Shown here: one piece after another, positions 26,683 to 36,100 of the stretch | How positions within the stretch are numbered: position 1 is the stretch's first letter | Layout of the letters: the number at the start of each line of letters is the position of its first letter | Assembly (NCBI GenBank): GCA_019637645.1 | Contig: JAHBVH010000003.1 | Location: forward strand, 1-64,000 | Source: Caldilineaceae bacterium | GTDB taxonomy: Bacteria; Chloroflexota; Anaerolineae; Caldilineales; Caldilineaceae | Length of the DNA: 64,000 bases | Direction: 5' to 3' | Notes under the pieces: generated by a model | What the model saw: only the letters and a program-made list of their open reading frames with translations | Databases searched by the model: none | Told to the model about the DNA's origin: nothing | Position numbers and translations under genes: made by a program

Positions 26683-26789
26683 TGTTTTGCTTGCTTGAAG
26701 CCTTGGGCGACTGAACGATACTAAGGGTGATGGCCTAGCCGTCTTCTCTTTGGTCAAGAACTCACTGTGTGTAGAAGGATGTATGTGTT

Positions 26790-28175
26790 ATGCGTAAAGC
26801 TATTGTTCCAGGACCAACTTATGCCGAGATGCGCAACCCATTGCTCCTGCCAGCTTCTTTACGAAGTGCTGCACAAACCGCCCGTACCGAAGAAACGGAC
26901 CCCCTCAACCTATTTAATCTGCATTGGTACAATGCCGCGGATCAGCTGGAAAAGCTCGTCCTACCGAAAACACTAACCGGCGTACAGGCCAATATTATTG
27001 TCCTAAGCGGTCGTACCTTTCCCAGTGGCAGCCTGAAAGTGGGCCCAGCCTACGCTACCCTAGCGGAGGAAGAAGTTCAGCGCGGCTTGCGCCCAGGTGA
27101 CAAGACCGTTATTGGGCCTAGTACGGGGAATTTTGGGATCGGCACTGCCTATGTTAGCCTCCTTAAGGGCTATCATGCGGTGGTGGTGATGCCAGATAAT
27201 ATGAGTCAAGAACGCTATGCGCGTATTCGTGGCTATGAAGGCTCCTTGGATCTAACCCCAGGCACCGAATCCGATGTGATTTTGACCTTGGAGCGGACTC
27301 ACCAAGTCTATGTGGCTAAGCCGGAAAAATATGTGGTGCTGGCGCAGTTTGAACTGTTACCTAACTATCGCTTTCATCGGCATGTGACGGGCGAGGCCGT
27401 CGTCCAGGCCGCTCATGGCATTGGCAATGGGCGTGTGGCGGCCTTTGTGAGCGCGCCCGGCAGTGCAGGCACATTGGCCGCGGGTGATCATGCCAAGGCG
27501 CTTTGGCCGGAGTGTAAGATCGTCGCCATTGAACCACGCCAGTGTAGCACCCTTGCCAATGGAGGGCAGGGCCAACATCGGATCGAAGGCATTGGCGATA
27601 AGATGGTCACCTTGATCCATAATGTCTTTCATACTGACCTGCTGATGCTTGTGCACGATGAGGATACGGTGCGTGGCATGGAAGTGATGCAAACCGGCGC
27701 GGCGATCTTGGCCGAGCGGCTTGGTGTACCCCTTGCCGATGTAACGCGTCTCCAGGGTAAGTTTGGCCCGAGCGGTATTTGTAATGTAATCGGTGCCATT
27801 AAGACGGCGAAGTATTTAGGGCTTGGCCCCCACGACAATGTTGTTACCATTGCGACCGATGCCTATGACCGCTACCCATCGGTTAGCCAAGCGCTACAGC
27901 AGCGCAACGGTGGCAAACCTAATGATGACCAACTTGAGGTATGGGCCAAGAGTGTCTTTCTCGGCGCAACCCTAGGCGAGATTTTTGATCTAACCCAACC
28001 GGGGCAACATCAGCGTTTGCAAGAGATGAAGGAAGCGCTTTGGTCTCGTTTTGGCTATGCGCGCGCCTACATCCGCCAGATGGCTGATCAAGCCTTTTGG
28101 GATGCTGAATATGCCAAGATTCAGGCAATCGATCAGCAGATCGAGGCGACCCGCGGCCAGCTCCTCGTGGTGTAG
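26790..28175 (+). CDS. PLP-dependent enzyme of the cysteine-synthase/threonine-synthase fold
   Basis: 461 aa. The PLP Schiff-base lysine is Lys83 in GSLKVGPAYA. An STGNFG loop (111-116) takes the place of the TSGNTG substrate loop of O-acetylserine sulfhydrylase, and the glycine-rich phosphate loop is GSAGTLAAG (224-232). The fold type II core is about 65-390; the extra N-terminal 60 and C-terminal 70 residues (helical, charged) exceed the roughly 310 aa of CysK. Likely chemistry is beta-replacement or beta-elimination on a serine/cysteine-type substrate, but the exact substrate cannot be read. AGGA lies about 10 nt before the ATG. It is monocistronic by layout, followed by a hairpin. CysK/CBS-like and threonine-synthase-like functions both remain open. 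Confidence 0.88.
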   Translation: MRKAIVPGPTYAEMRNPLLLPASLRSAAQTARTEETDPLNLFNLHWYNAADQLEKLVLPKTLTGVQANIIVLSGRTFPSGSLKVGPAYATLAEEEVQRGLRPGDKTVIGPSTGNFGIGTAYVSLLKGYHAVVVMPDNMSQERYARIRGYEGSLDLTPGTESDVILTLERTHQVYVAKPEKYVVLAQFELLPNYRFHRHVTGEAVVQAAHGIGNGRVAAFVSAPGSAGTLAAGDHAKALWPECKIVAIEPRQCSTLANGGQGQHRIEGIGDKMVTLIHNVFHTDLLMLVHDEDTVRGMEVMQTGAAILAERLGVPLADVTRLQGKFGPSGICNVIGAIKTAKYLGLGPHDNVVTIATDAYDRYPSVSQALQQRNGGKPNDDQLEVWAKSVFLGATLGEIFDLTQPGQHQRLQEMKEALWSRFGYARAYIRQMADQAFWDAEYAKIQAIDQQIEATRGQLLVV

Positions 28176-28178
28176 CGA

Positions 28179-28212
28179 AACTACCCAGCTAATGACCAAA
28201 AGTTGGGTAGTT
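28179..28212 (+). terminator. Hairpin after PLP enzyme gene
   Basis: AACTACCCA pairs with TGGGTAGTT around a 16-nt loop, starting 4 nt past the stop. There is no T-run. Confidence 0.45.
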
Positions 28213-28270
28213 GAGCGAATATGTTCTACCTAAGCCATACCTGCTTTGTCCTTACGAAAAAGATAGCTTA

Positions 28271-28299
28271 TTGACAGGCTACCCTTTTTTGCATATACT
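28271..28299 (+). promoter_or_regulatory. Near-consensus promoter TTGACA-N17-TATACT
   Basis: A perfect -35 and a 5-of-6 -10 at ideal spacing, start predicted near 28306, about 72 nt before the small gene at 28379. A short GGGCT/AGCCC stem follows the start point. Confidence 0.7.
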
Positions 28300-28378
28300 T
28301 AGGGCTGACAGAAAGCCCAACGTTGATCCTACTGTAGGAATGGCAAATGTTTTGATATGCGTCAATAGGGGAAAATGA

Positions 28379-28609
28379 ATGACCACTGTATGCGAAGCTG
28401 AGATTAGGCTTTCACTCTATCAATTGGTTGATACATTAATGGTTCCCCATGAACCGCGTCTTCACCCCAATCAGGTATCCACTATGCAGGCGCTTTCGGC
28501 AGAAGAGTGGCAGCTCATTGATGAAACCCTTGCCCTCTCTAACTTGCCTGAGATCAAACGCGCCATTCTCGATGGTGTCAAAACGCCTTTTCGGGAAGAA
28601 GAAGAGTAG
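28379..28609 (+). CDS. Small hypothetical protein (76 aa)
   Basis: 76 aa with AGGGG 8 nt before the ATG and a near-consensus promoter 80 nt upstream; the two together argue that this short frame is real. Predicted mostly helical. Two Cys-free halves: an N-terminal amphipathic part (EIRLSLYQLVDTLM) and a C-terminal acidic helix pattern (LSAEEWQLIDETLALSNLPEIKR) that ends in four Glu. There is no signal peptide, membrane segment or known motif. It stands alone between the PLP enzyme and the secreted triple-repeat protein. Strong transcription of a tiny soluble acidic protein would fit a regulator, anti-factor or partner protein, but nothing in the sequence decides this. Confidence 0.6.
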   Translation: MTTVCEAEIRLSLYQLVDTLMVPHEPRLHPNQVSTMQALSAEEWQLIDETLALSNLPEIKRAILDGVKTPFREEEE

Positions 28610-28910
28610 TACTTTGCTGTTGTCTGTCGTTCGGCCTTGCTCCGCTTCTTGCCTCTACGCGGCTTGCCACCATTGTAACCACTCCTAGCCAAAAGAAAGT
28701 TGCTATTTTTTCTGGTAATGAAGGGAATAAAGTGGTTACATCATGGTAAGTTTTCCACCTGAGCGCCCTGTGCTATAATTACATCAAGCTTACAATTGGC
28801 CTGTGGCGTAACTAGATGAAGTATTTGTTCTAGAGACACTTTCATGCTAGCTATTTCGTTCATAGGCTTCTTACCCTTTTGTCTTTGCACAATAAATCAT
28901 GGAGGCTTTG
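28610..28910. other. 301-bp intergenic region
   Basis: It contains the promoter at 28751-28779 for the secreted protein and a 125-nt leader. No other feature recognised. Confidence 0.6.
28751..28779 (+). promoter_or_regulatory. Extended -10 promoter (TGCTATAAT)
   Basis: TATAAT at 28774-28779 with the TGn extension; the sequence 17 nt upstream (TTTTCC) is a poor -35, as extended -10 promoters allow. Confidence 0.5.
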
Positions 28911-30431
28911 ATGATAATCAGGCGATTTGCTTGGTTTATGCTTGCGCTGTTATCCCTCTTGCTCTGGGATGGGAAGCACACACTCTATGCGGCACCCACC
29001 CGTCAGATCATCACGGTGCAGGGGCCTGTCCTACAAGGTGAATTGCCATATCAGTACAATGCACACTATTTGGGGTTAGAGCCCACCCTGCGCGATGCCT
29101 TAGTCACACTGACTCTCTCCTACGATCCACAAAATAATCCTAATCTGCAAGGCTTTGTGAACTTTTTTGTCCTAGACGAAGATGGCTTACGTAACTTCCT
29201 GGCTGGCTCTGATCCAGAACCATTAGCCATTGCCGGGGGTAGCCCCCTCCAATTTGACCCAGTCGGCAACAAAATGAGCGCCGCCTTTCGTACCTCGGGG
29301 CGTGGTCAGTATACGGTGGTTGTCTACAACAATTCCCTTTTGCCGATCACCTACAGCTTGCGGGCGGAAGGGGGTGTCTTGGTCGATAATGCCAACCAAA
29401 CACTAGCAACGGCTTCGCAATCACCAGAACCCACGGCAGAACCGACACCCACGCCTGCTGAGCCCATCAACCCGTTAGGCAGTGCCGCTGGGCAAAAGTT
29501 AACTGGTGTTCTCTCTAACCAGATCGGTCGTCACTATCTATCCGCTGTGCCAGGCGTGCGCGATGGTACTGTCTTCTTCAATTTTCATTACGATCCGCTT
29601 GACCAGCCGACCCTTCATGGCAACGTCAATTTTTGGGTGCTTGATGAGGCTGGCCTCAATGCTATCATTCGGGGTGACAAGCCGAGCGATGTCAATCTGG
29701 CAACAGGTTTTCCGGCGCCCTTTAGCCCATTCCCCAATGACCTCCAGGCGAATTTTAATGCCTCCGGTAAGGATCCCTATACCGTCGTTGTCTATAATCA
29801 GACCCCCATTACCGCCAGCTATGAACTCTTCATCGATGGCGGAACCCTCTATGATCGCTACGGCCAAACCCTGGAGGCAAAGGAGGTAGTGACGGCAACG
29901 ACACCGGCTACCACTCCGGCGTCCACACCGACCGCATCGGCGGTGTCACCGAGCGCGAATAGCCCGGCCTTTACCCTCGTCAGTACAACGGGCGAGGTGC
30001 CAACGGCGCTCACCTCTACCGAGCCATTACCGTTGGGGGTTATGCAGGTGGCGGGGAATTTTCAAGGGGCGTATCAATACCACTATCTTGCATTGCGTCC
30101 CATCTTGCGTGATGGCATGGTGACACTGAGCCTAGCCTTTGAACCAAGTGATAGCAAAGCATTGTTGGAGAACCTAAATTTTTGGGTGTTAACGGAAGAA
30201 GGTCTACGCCAAGTCATTAGTGGGGGGCCACCGAGTGCGTATGATATTGCCACGGGCGCATATCAATATTTTGGCCCCTATAAAGGCAAGCTCTATGCAT
30301 CCTTTAACGCTTCTGGCCATGGGAAGTACACCGTGATTGTTTTTAGCAATGTGGATATGCCAGCCCGCTATCTTCTGAGCGCCGAAGGTGGTCTGTTGGC
30401 GACGGAAGATGTTAATGTGACATTGCCCTAG
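28911..30431 (+). CDS. Secreted protein with three tandem copies of an unrecognised domain
   Basis: 506 aa. The start is the ATG at 28911 with GGAGG 5 nt upstream, rather than the ATG 12 nt earlier. A signal peptide covers about 1-27 (FAWFMLALLSLLLW ... YAAP). Three copies of a domain of about 120 residues follow, at roughly 35-155, 190-320 and 380-500, separated by Thr/Pro-rich linkers. Each copy reads G-x-L...Y-x-Y-L...LRDG-x-V-x-L/F...F-W-V-L-x-E-x-G-L...F-x-A-S-G-x-x-x-Y-T-V-V-V-Y-N...Y-x-L-x-x-x-G-G. The ending resembles the pre-peptidase C-terminal (PPC) beta-sandwich, but the W-V-L-x-E-x-G-L centre does not belong to that family as I know it. No catalytic motif. Probable extracellular binding or structural protein. 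Confidence 0.75.
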   Translation: MIIRRFAWFMLALLSLLLWDGKHTLYAAPTRQIITVQGPVLQGELPYQYNAHYLGLEPTLRDALVTLTLSYDPQNNPNLQGFVNFFVLDEDGLRNFLAGSDPEPLAIAGGSPLQFDPVGNKMSAAFRTSGRGQYTVVVYNNSLLPITYSLRAEGGVLVDNANQTLATASQSPEPTAEPTPTPAEPINPLGSAAGQKLTGVLSNQIGRHYLSAVPGVRDGTVFFNFHYDPLDQPTLHGNVNFWVLDEAGLNAIIRGDKPSDVNLATGFPAPFSPFPNDLQANFNASGKDPYTVVVYNQTPITASYELFIDGGTLYDRYGQTLEAKEVVTATTPATTPASTPTASAVSPSANSPAFTLVSTTGEVPTALTSTEPLPLGVMQVAGNFQGAYQYHYLALRPILRDGMVTLSLAFEPSDSKALLENLNFWVLTEEGLRQVISGGPPSAYDIATGAYQYFGPYKGKLYASFNASGHGKYTVIVFSNVDMPARYLLSAEGGLLATEDVNVTLP

Positions 30432-30444
30432 GTCTGTTGTCAGA

Positions 30445-30478
30445 ATACACCTGATAGGTTTGAAAAACTTGTCAGGTG
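30445..30478. terminator. Dispersed-family hairpin between convergent genes
   Basis: CACCTGATAGGTTT and AACTTGTCAGGTG form an imperfect stem around gaaa, between the stops at 30431 and 30500. It is a degenerate member of the GACAGGTTT hairpin family and probably a bidirectional terminator. Confidence 0.55.
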
Positions 30479-30499
30479 TGGCTGCTGCCTATCCCCTTT

Positions 30500-31444
30500 T
30501 TAGACCCTCTCTTCGGCGTACGCATTATCGACCGGCTGATAGCCGAGATATTGCTGTGTCTCCGCCAAACTCCATTTCATTCCCTGATTATTAGACATGC
30601 CATTGACAAGGACAAATCCATGCGGCCACTTCTCGCTATTGGTGGTGATTGCGCGCGTAAAGAGTTGAAGAAAATCGCGATTGGAAAGCCACATTTCCCG
30701 AAACCAGCGCGCCGACCGCAGCGCGGCAGCATCGTCAGTTGTTGCCGTTTTGCTGCTTTGGGTTGGGGTCCCTGCAGCAGAAAGGGTGGTGGGTAAGTTA
30801 TCGCCGGGTTGGCACCAGCCAATCCGAATGGCGGCAAAGGTGCTCTGGCTGTTGGCGCGTGTCGCTGCTTCTTTGCACACCCGTTCGCCATATAACTTGG
30901 CTGTGGCATAGGCGGTTGAATCCATCTCCTGCTGTCCGGTATGCCAACGCGTACCAACCGCCGGGGGGAGATTGGGGGTTAGGCCACCAGGCCCAAGTTG
31001 TTGCCACAACGGATCATCTTTATAGCCTCCCATAACATGGTTCGACGTGGCGAAGACCACCCGTTGAACCCCGTTGGCAACCGCGGCATTCGCCACATGG
31101 AGTGTCATATCTAGTGAGATAGCGGCCTCTTCCCAGCTTGCTTCGGGGTATGGATTTTGCGCGGCAAAGTGCACCACAGCATCGGTGTTCGCCAAAACTT
31201 GTTGCCAGCGCTGGTCGTCTCGATCCGCTAAATCACACGCTACAAAGGCGAGGCTGGCCGTGGTGGTGAGCCCTGCCAGAATCTGCTCACGATGGCCTGG
31301 CGGTGCTGAACGCACATCAAGCCCAACTAGCTGTTCGATGCCTGCTACGCTGGCTAGGTGGCGCAGGAGCTTGGTGCCCAAGTTGCCTAACCCACCCGTG
31401 ATAGCAACGCGACGAATGGTGGGTGAAAATGGCTGCCTGCTCAT
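30500..31444 (-). CDS. Extended SDR, NAD-dependent epimerase/dehydratase (uronate dehydrogenase-like)
   Basis: 314 aa. The start is the ATG at 31444, whose first bases overlap the TGA of the Nudix gene (ATGA), so the two are translationally coupled. The Rossmann motif is GGLGNLG (17-23), with an acidic cofactor residue in the next strand (GLDVRS, favouring NAD), catalytic Tyr179-x3-Lys183 and an upstream Ser in FATSNHVMGG. The SNH-x-x-G motif is typical of hexuronate dehydrogenases, which oxidise uronic acids to aldarolactones, but nucleotide-sugar epimerases share most of these residues. The protein has the usual length for the family. With a Nudix hydrolase upstream, sugar-nucleotide metabolism is a reasonable inference. 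Confidence 0.82.
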   Translation of the reverse strand: MSRQPFSPTIRRVAITGGLGNLGTKLLRHLASVAGIEQLVGLDVRSAPPGHREQILAGLTTTASLAFVACDLADRDDQRWQQVLANTDAVVHFAAQNPYPEASWEEAAISLDMTLHVANAAVANGVQRVVFATSNHVMGGYKDDPLWQQLGPGGLTPNLPPAVGTRWHTGQQEMDSTAYATAKLYGERVCKEAATRANSQSTFAAIRIGWCQPGDNLPTTLSAAGTPTQSSKTATTDDAAALRSARWFREMWLSNRDFLQLFTRAITTNSEKWPHGFVLVNGMSNNQGMKWSLAETQQYLGYQPVDNAYAEERV

Positions 31445-31893
31445 GACGCTCCCTCCCAATAGATTTGACCATTGAGTTGCAGATTGGCCAGACATTGCCC
31501 TAGCTGACCATGCAGCGAGGGCGTGACTAAAGCGGCGGCTTCTTCTAGCGTGACGAAGCGGTATTCGCTTAATTCATCGGCAGGGAGATGCAACGCTGTA
31601 CGCGCAAGGGCATCCAGGACACCACCCCAGAAAATAAAGCGCAAGCTATCACCGCGTGCGTCCTTGGCTGGCAGATAGCCGATGCTAAGGAGGTAACCAG
31701 GGATAATAGTGAGGCCCAATTCCTCTGCAATTTCGCGCTGGCAGGCTTCCCGTGGTGCCTCGCTCTCTTCGACCATGCCACCGGGGATTTCCCATTGAGG
31801 TTTATACGTGGGGTTAACCAAGAGGATCCGCTGCTCTTCATCGAGGAAGAAAGCGCCAGCGGCAACGCGTTTGCGCGCTTGGTTCAGTAGCAT
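31441..31893 (-). CDS. Nudix hydrolase
   Basis: 150 aa. The complete Nudix box spans about 38-60: G-x5-E-x7-R-E-x2-E-E-x-G-x, seen as GGMVEES-E-...-REIAEELGL, with the metal-binding glutamates intact. Such enzymes hydrolyse nucleoside diphosphates linked to another moiety, releasing NMP; the exact substrate (ADP-ribose, NDP-sugar, oxidised nucleotide) is not readable. The surrounding PGG and FFW segments fit a standard single-domain Nudix fold. It is the first gene of a two-gene unit with the SDR enzyme. The ribosome site is weak. Gene-end overlap with the SDR start implies fixed stoichiometry. Confidence 0.9.
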   Translation of the reverse strand: MLLNQARKRVAAGAFFLDEEQRILLVNPTYKPQWEIPGGMVEESEAPREACQREIAEELGLTIIPGYLLSIGYLPAKDARGDSLRFIFWGGVLDALARTALHLPADELSEYRFVTLEEAAALVTPSLHGQLGQCLANLQLNGQIYWEGAS

Positions 31894-32085
31894 AAGGATA
31901 TTTCTTTCGTTGGGTCATTTCTATGGATTGTCTATCCTGCTACTTTACCATGGTCAGATGAAAAGGCCAAGCAAGAGGGTTTGTTCTGCGTAGCGCTGCG
32001 GCGAGCAGCCAATCTTTGCGCGAAAGCCAGCTTGAGCGGGCGTGGTTGACTAGCACCGTCCCTTCAGGGCAGTGCGTTCCAGGAA

Positions 32086-32118
32086 ATAAAAAGGTTTCAG
32101 GATACTTTACCTGAAACC
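32086..32118 (-). terminator. Rho-independent terminator of the serine protease gene
   Basis: Read on the minus strand: GGTTTCAGG, 8-nt loop, CCTGAAACC, then TTTTTAT. It lies about 55 nt past the stop codon at 32173 and is a textbook intrinsic terminator. Confidence 0.85.
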
Positions 32119-32172
32119 CCACTTTGCGATATGGTATTGGGTGCCAACAACGAGGGCGCACGTCGGCAAAAA

Positions 32173-33006
32173 TTACGCGGCCAGGGTTAAGCCAGTTTCT
32201 TGTTGAACCCAGTCGATAAAGCTGCTAATATTCGTATAGACACCGTAAGCCCCTGGTGTGCCACATTCCGCGCCCCAGCTGATAATGCCCGTTTGCACCC
32301 AACGTTGTTGCTCAGCTTGCCAAACCAACAGCGGGCCACCACTGTCGCCCACACAAGCATCCACCTGACCACTGCCGTCACCGGCGCAAACCATGGAAGA
32401 AAGGATGGTGACACCATAGTTGCCATAAAACTCGTTACAAGCGCCTTCGGTGACCAAGGGAACTTGCGCCTCTTGCAGGGTGTCCGCACCACTACCGTCA
32501 CTGGTCACGCCCCACCCAATAATCGTCGCCCCAAGCGTTTGCGGATTGACTAGGTGGTTTTGGACCCCTAGCGCCAGGGGCGTGACAGCCGTTGGTTGGC
32601 TGAGGTGGAGCAGCGCGATATCATTGCCCAGGGTAGCATCTTGAAAGTCAACATGGCGGATGATTTGGTCAACCCGAATGCGTTCGCCCTCATTGCTGCT
32701 GAGCTGGCTGCGACCAATCATAATATCGAGGCTCGCGGCGCTGAAGGGCTGCTCGTCCAAGTCATAAGTGCAGTGGGCTGCGGTGAGAACCCACTCGCTG
32801 TCAATCAGGGTGCCGCCACAGAATTGGGCGGCGTAGCCATCTGCGACATCGGCCAACGCAATCCCTACCATCCACGGATATTCGCCAAACGGTGCATCGG
32901 CCCCATTGCGGACAGCCAGGGGGGCAGCACTAGCTACAACAGGAAAGACCACCAGAAAGGTAATCGTGAGTAGCGTAATGGCGGATAATCGATAGAACTT
33001 GTTCAT
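32173..33006 (-). CDS. Secreted trypsin-like serine protease (S1A)
   Basis: 277 aa. A signal peptide covers about 1-28 (ITLLTITFLVVFPVVASAAP). The mature part begins near AVRNGADAPFGEYPWMVGI, where animal zymogens have IVGG. The catalytic triad is complete: His78 in TAAHC, Asp129 in NDIALL, Ser222 in GDSGGP. Asp216, six before the Ser, forms a trypsin-type S1 pocket, so cleavage after Arg/Lys is expected. Paired cysteines flank His78 and Ser222 as in chymotrypsin folds. It lies directly downstream of the three giant surface proteins on the same strand, but a leader with its own inverted repeats and a 154-nt gap suggest separate control. It may process surface proteins or digest external protein; both are inference. 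Confidence 0.93.
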   Translation of the reverse strand: MNKFYRLSAITLLTITFLVVFPVVASAAPLAVRNGADAPFGEYPWMVGIALADVADGYAAQFCGGTLIDSEWVLTAAHCTYDLDEQPFSAASLDIMIGRSQLSSNEGERIRVDQIIRHVDFQDATLGNDIALLHLSQPTAVTPLALGVQNHLVNPQTLGATIIGWGVTSDGSGADTLQEAQVPLVTEGACNEFYGNYGVTILSSMVCAGDGSGQVDACVGDSGGPLLVWQAEQQRWVQTGIISWGAECGTPGAYGVYTNISSFIDWVQQETGLTLAA

Positions 33007-33092
33007 GTGGACTGATTTCTCTTATTCTCTGTTCGTCAAGGCGCATCCCTGTGTGCGCTTATGACCTCAGTATAATGAAGAAATCAGTCCAC
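33007..33092 (-). promoter_or_regulatory. Leader with 14-bp perfect inverted repeats abutting the protease start codon
   Basis: 33079-33092 and 33007-33020 are exact inverted copies (core GGACTGATTTCT). The downstream arm ends directly at the ATG and there is no free Shine-Dalgarno, so a stem in the mRNA would enclose the start region. A TATACT -10-like box lies at about 33070-33076. Confidence 0.6.
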
Positions 33093-33160
33093 AATCGTTA
33101 CAAACTGTTATCAGACAAATTACGGAAAGCTGACAAACACCCAGGTGAAATGATCGATAA

Positions 33161-36100
33161 TTAGGGCAGAAAACAGAGTTCACCGAAGCATTGCATGCTG
33201 GGCTTTCGCTTAGTATCCTCCACGCGTGGTTTCACCTTGATATTCTTGCGCGAGACAAGCGGTAGGAAGAGCTGTTGCGTGGTCTGTATCGGCTCCGCGC
33301 CATCTTCTAGGCTAGTTGGGCGCTGATAGACCCCAGCGTCCCAACTCAGATCCGTTACACCCGCTTCGATGGTGAAGAGGGGCGTCCGGCCGCTGGTCGG
33401 GTCGGCATTGCTGTCGCTCTCGCGGTTGCTGCCATCGCTTAAGGTGCTGAAGACAAAATCTGTCGGTAACACAAATTCGATGAAATAGGTACCCGCCACC
33501 AGTTGGGTAAAGCGGTAGTTTCCATTCGCATCCGTGACGGTAACCGCGACAAGTTCCCCCGCGGCGTTATAGAGCCTGACTGCCACGCCGGCGACTCCGA
33601 CTTCGCCGGTGTCTTGATAGCCATTGCTATTAAGATCGAGCCACACCAAATCCCCAACACTGGCAGAAGGCTGCAAAGGATTTTCCGTGGTGCCGATCCA
33701 GTGCAAGCCATAATCCCAATGGGTAAGCGCCTCACCCGCATCAAGCAAAATGTAGGCGGTTTGTGCCACCTGCCCATTGCTCTCGGCATCACTGTCGATG
33801 GTGTCATCATTGCCTTGGTTGGGCAAGGTGCTTTGGTAATCCTCCGGTGTATTGAAGATCAGGTAGTACTCGCTGGCGAGTAGATCGGTAAATTGGTAAT
33901 TGCCCGCGCTATCGGTCACTGTGCTGGCTACCAAGACGCCGTCGGCCCTAAAGAGGAGAACCGTGACATTGGGCAGCGGTGCTTCGCCACTATCCTGCAA
34001 TCCATTGCTGTTACCATCCACCCAAACCCCACCACTAATACTGGCGGGCGGCAAATAGATACCTAGATCGAGCGTATCATTATTTTCTGCCGATGCTAGC
34101 ATGATAACCGGTGTATTGCGTGTGCTGAGGCCGACATCGCTATCGCGTCTATCGTCCGGCGTGGCATTGGGCACCGTTACTTGATACTCCGGCGGTATTT
34201 CAAAATGCACATAATAGTTGCCAGGGAAAAGCTCACCAAAGTGATACCGGCCTTGGCTATCGAGCCCTGTGGTCGCGACGACCGTGTTGGTGTCAGCGTT
34301 GTAGAGACTTACGATAACCTCTGACAGATCGACGATTCCGGCTAACGCGGTCAGATCGACCTCGTTGGCATCTTGGATGCCGTCGCGGTTGCGGTCGTAC
34401 CAGACAAGATCGCCGATCGACCCGAAGGCAAAGAATCCGAAATCGACGGTCAGATTGCTATGCGCCCCATCGCCGTCAATGGTTGGCTCACCTTGAACTG
34501 TCAACGTGATCACCGAACTACGGATGGGCGCGCCGCTTGTTGCTTGGTCCCCATTGTCGTCATTGTCTTCATCATTATCCGCGGGCAGCCCTGTGGCCGA
34601 ACTGCTCATTGGGTAGCCAACCGGTGGGCTTGGTAGATAGACAAAGTAAGCGCCCGGTGCCAGATTGCTAAAGCGATAGATCCCATTGCTATCGGTGGTG
34701 GTCGTGGCCAACGGCGTTGTCGTGGTTGGGTCATCGCCCGCCCGGAAGAGATAGAGCGGAACATTGGGGATGCCCGGTTCACCGTTATCGACGCGGCCAT
34801 TGTTGTTTTGATCATGCCAGACCAGATTACCAAGCTGGAGGGCTGGGTAGAAGCCCGCATCCCAATCGAGCGTGGTTGCGCCAGGCAGCAGGGTAAAGGG
34901 ATCTGTTTGGTTATTGGTGGTGCCGACAACATTGACGGCTTTACTATTGACGGTATCGCGGCCCGCGGCCTGCCCTTGATTGGCGGGGCTGAGCAAGTAG
35001 GCTTCGCCATTGGGGGTCGGTGTGACAAAAACTAAATAATAGTCGCCTGGATTAACCCCCGTGAAACGATAGTACCCATTGCTGTCGGTAATGGTCGTCG
35101 CCACAAAGGTACCATCGGCGCGATAGAGGGTCACTTGGACCGCGGCTAACCCTGGCTCCCCTTCTTCCTGCAGTCCATTGGCATTCAGATCCAGCCAGAC
35201 AAAGTCACCAACCGCGGCCAAGGGGATGGGCGTGGCTGTCGCCGTTGCTGTGGGCGACAGGGTCACTGTGGGCGTCAGGGTCGGCGTAGCACTGGCCGTT
35301 GCCGTTGGGATTGCTGTCGGCGTTTCTGTCGGCGTTGGCGTTGCTGACGGGATGGCCGTGGCTGTCTCAGTCGCTGTCGCTGTCTCTGTTAGCGTTGGCG
35401 TGGCTGTCTCAGTCGGTGTCGCGGACGGTACAAATGTCGCGAGCGCGGTCGGAGTGGGTGTTTCTGGCGGTATTTCTGTGTTGGTCGCGGTCGGCAACGG
35501 CGTGGCCGTAGCTACTGGTGGCTCAGTCGGTGTCACTGTCGCCACTTCCGTTGCCAGCTCTGTCGCGGTGGCACTGGGCAAGCTGGTTGGCGTGGCCGTG
35601 GCGGACGCACTTGGGCTAGGCTGTGGTGTCGCTGTCAGGGTCAGCGTAGCAAGCATCGTCGCCGTGGGCGTTTGCGTTGCGACCACCGTCGGTGTCGCCG
35701 CCGCAGTGACCGAGGGTACAGCGGTTGCTGTCATCGTCATGGTCGCGGTGATGGTCGCGGTTGGTAGCAGTGTTGCCGTGGCTGATTGTTCTTCTGTGGC
35801 CGTAACACTGGCCGTGGCTGTCGCGGTGGGGAGCGGCGTTTCTGTGGCCGCCGCTGTCGCTGTGGCCGTCGCTGTCTCTGTGGCCGTCTCCGTGGCCGTC
35901 TCCGTGGCCGTCGCTGTGGGGAGCGGTGTAGTAGTGGCTGTAGCCGTCGCCGTTGCACTGGCCGTCGCTGTTGCAGTGGGTGTTGGCTGGATAGTTGCCG
36001 TGGGCACAGGTGTGCCGGTTTCTGTTGCTGTGGCCGTTAGTGTTACTGTCGGGGTTGCTGTTGGTGGCGGTGGGCTATCCAAGATTGTAATCGGTTGGGG

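Larger units (their letters stand above)
25946..26789. other. 844-bp AT-rich intergenic region
   Basis: It separates divergent genes at 25945 (minus) and 26790 (plus). It is clearly more AT-rich than its neighbours, apart from a GC-rich 139-nt inverted-repeat element at 26318-26456. A promoter candidate for the PLP enzyme lies at 26654-26682. No coding frame with a ribosome site was found. Confidence 0.65.
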
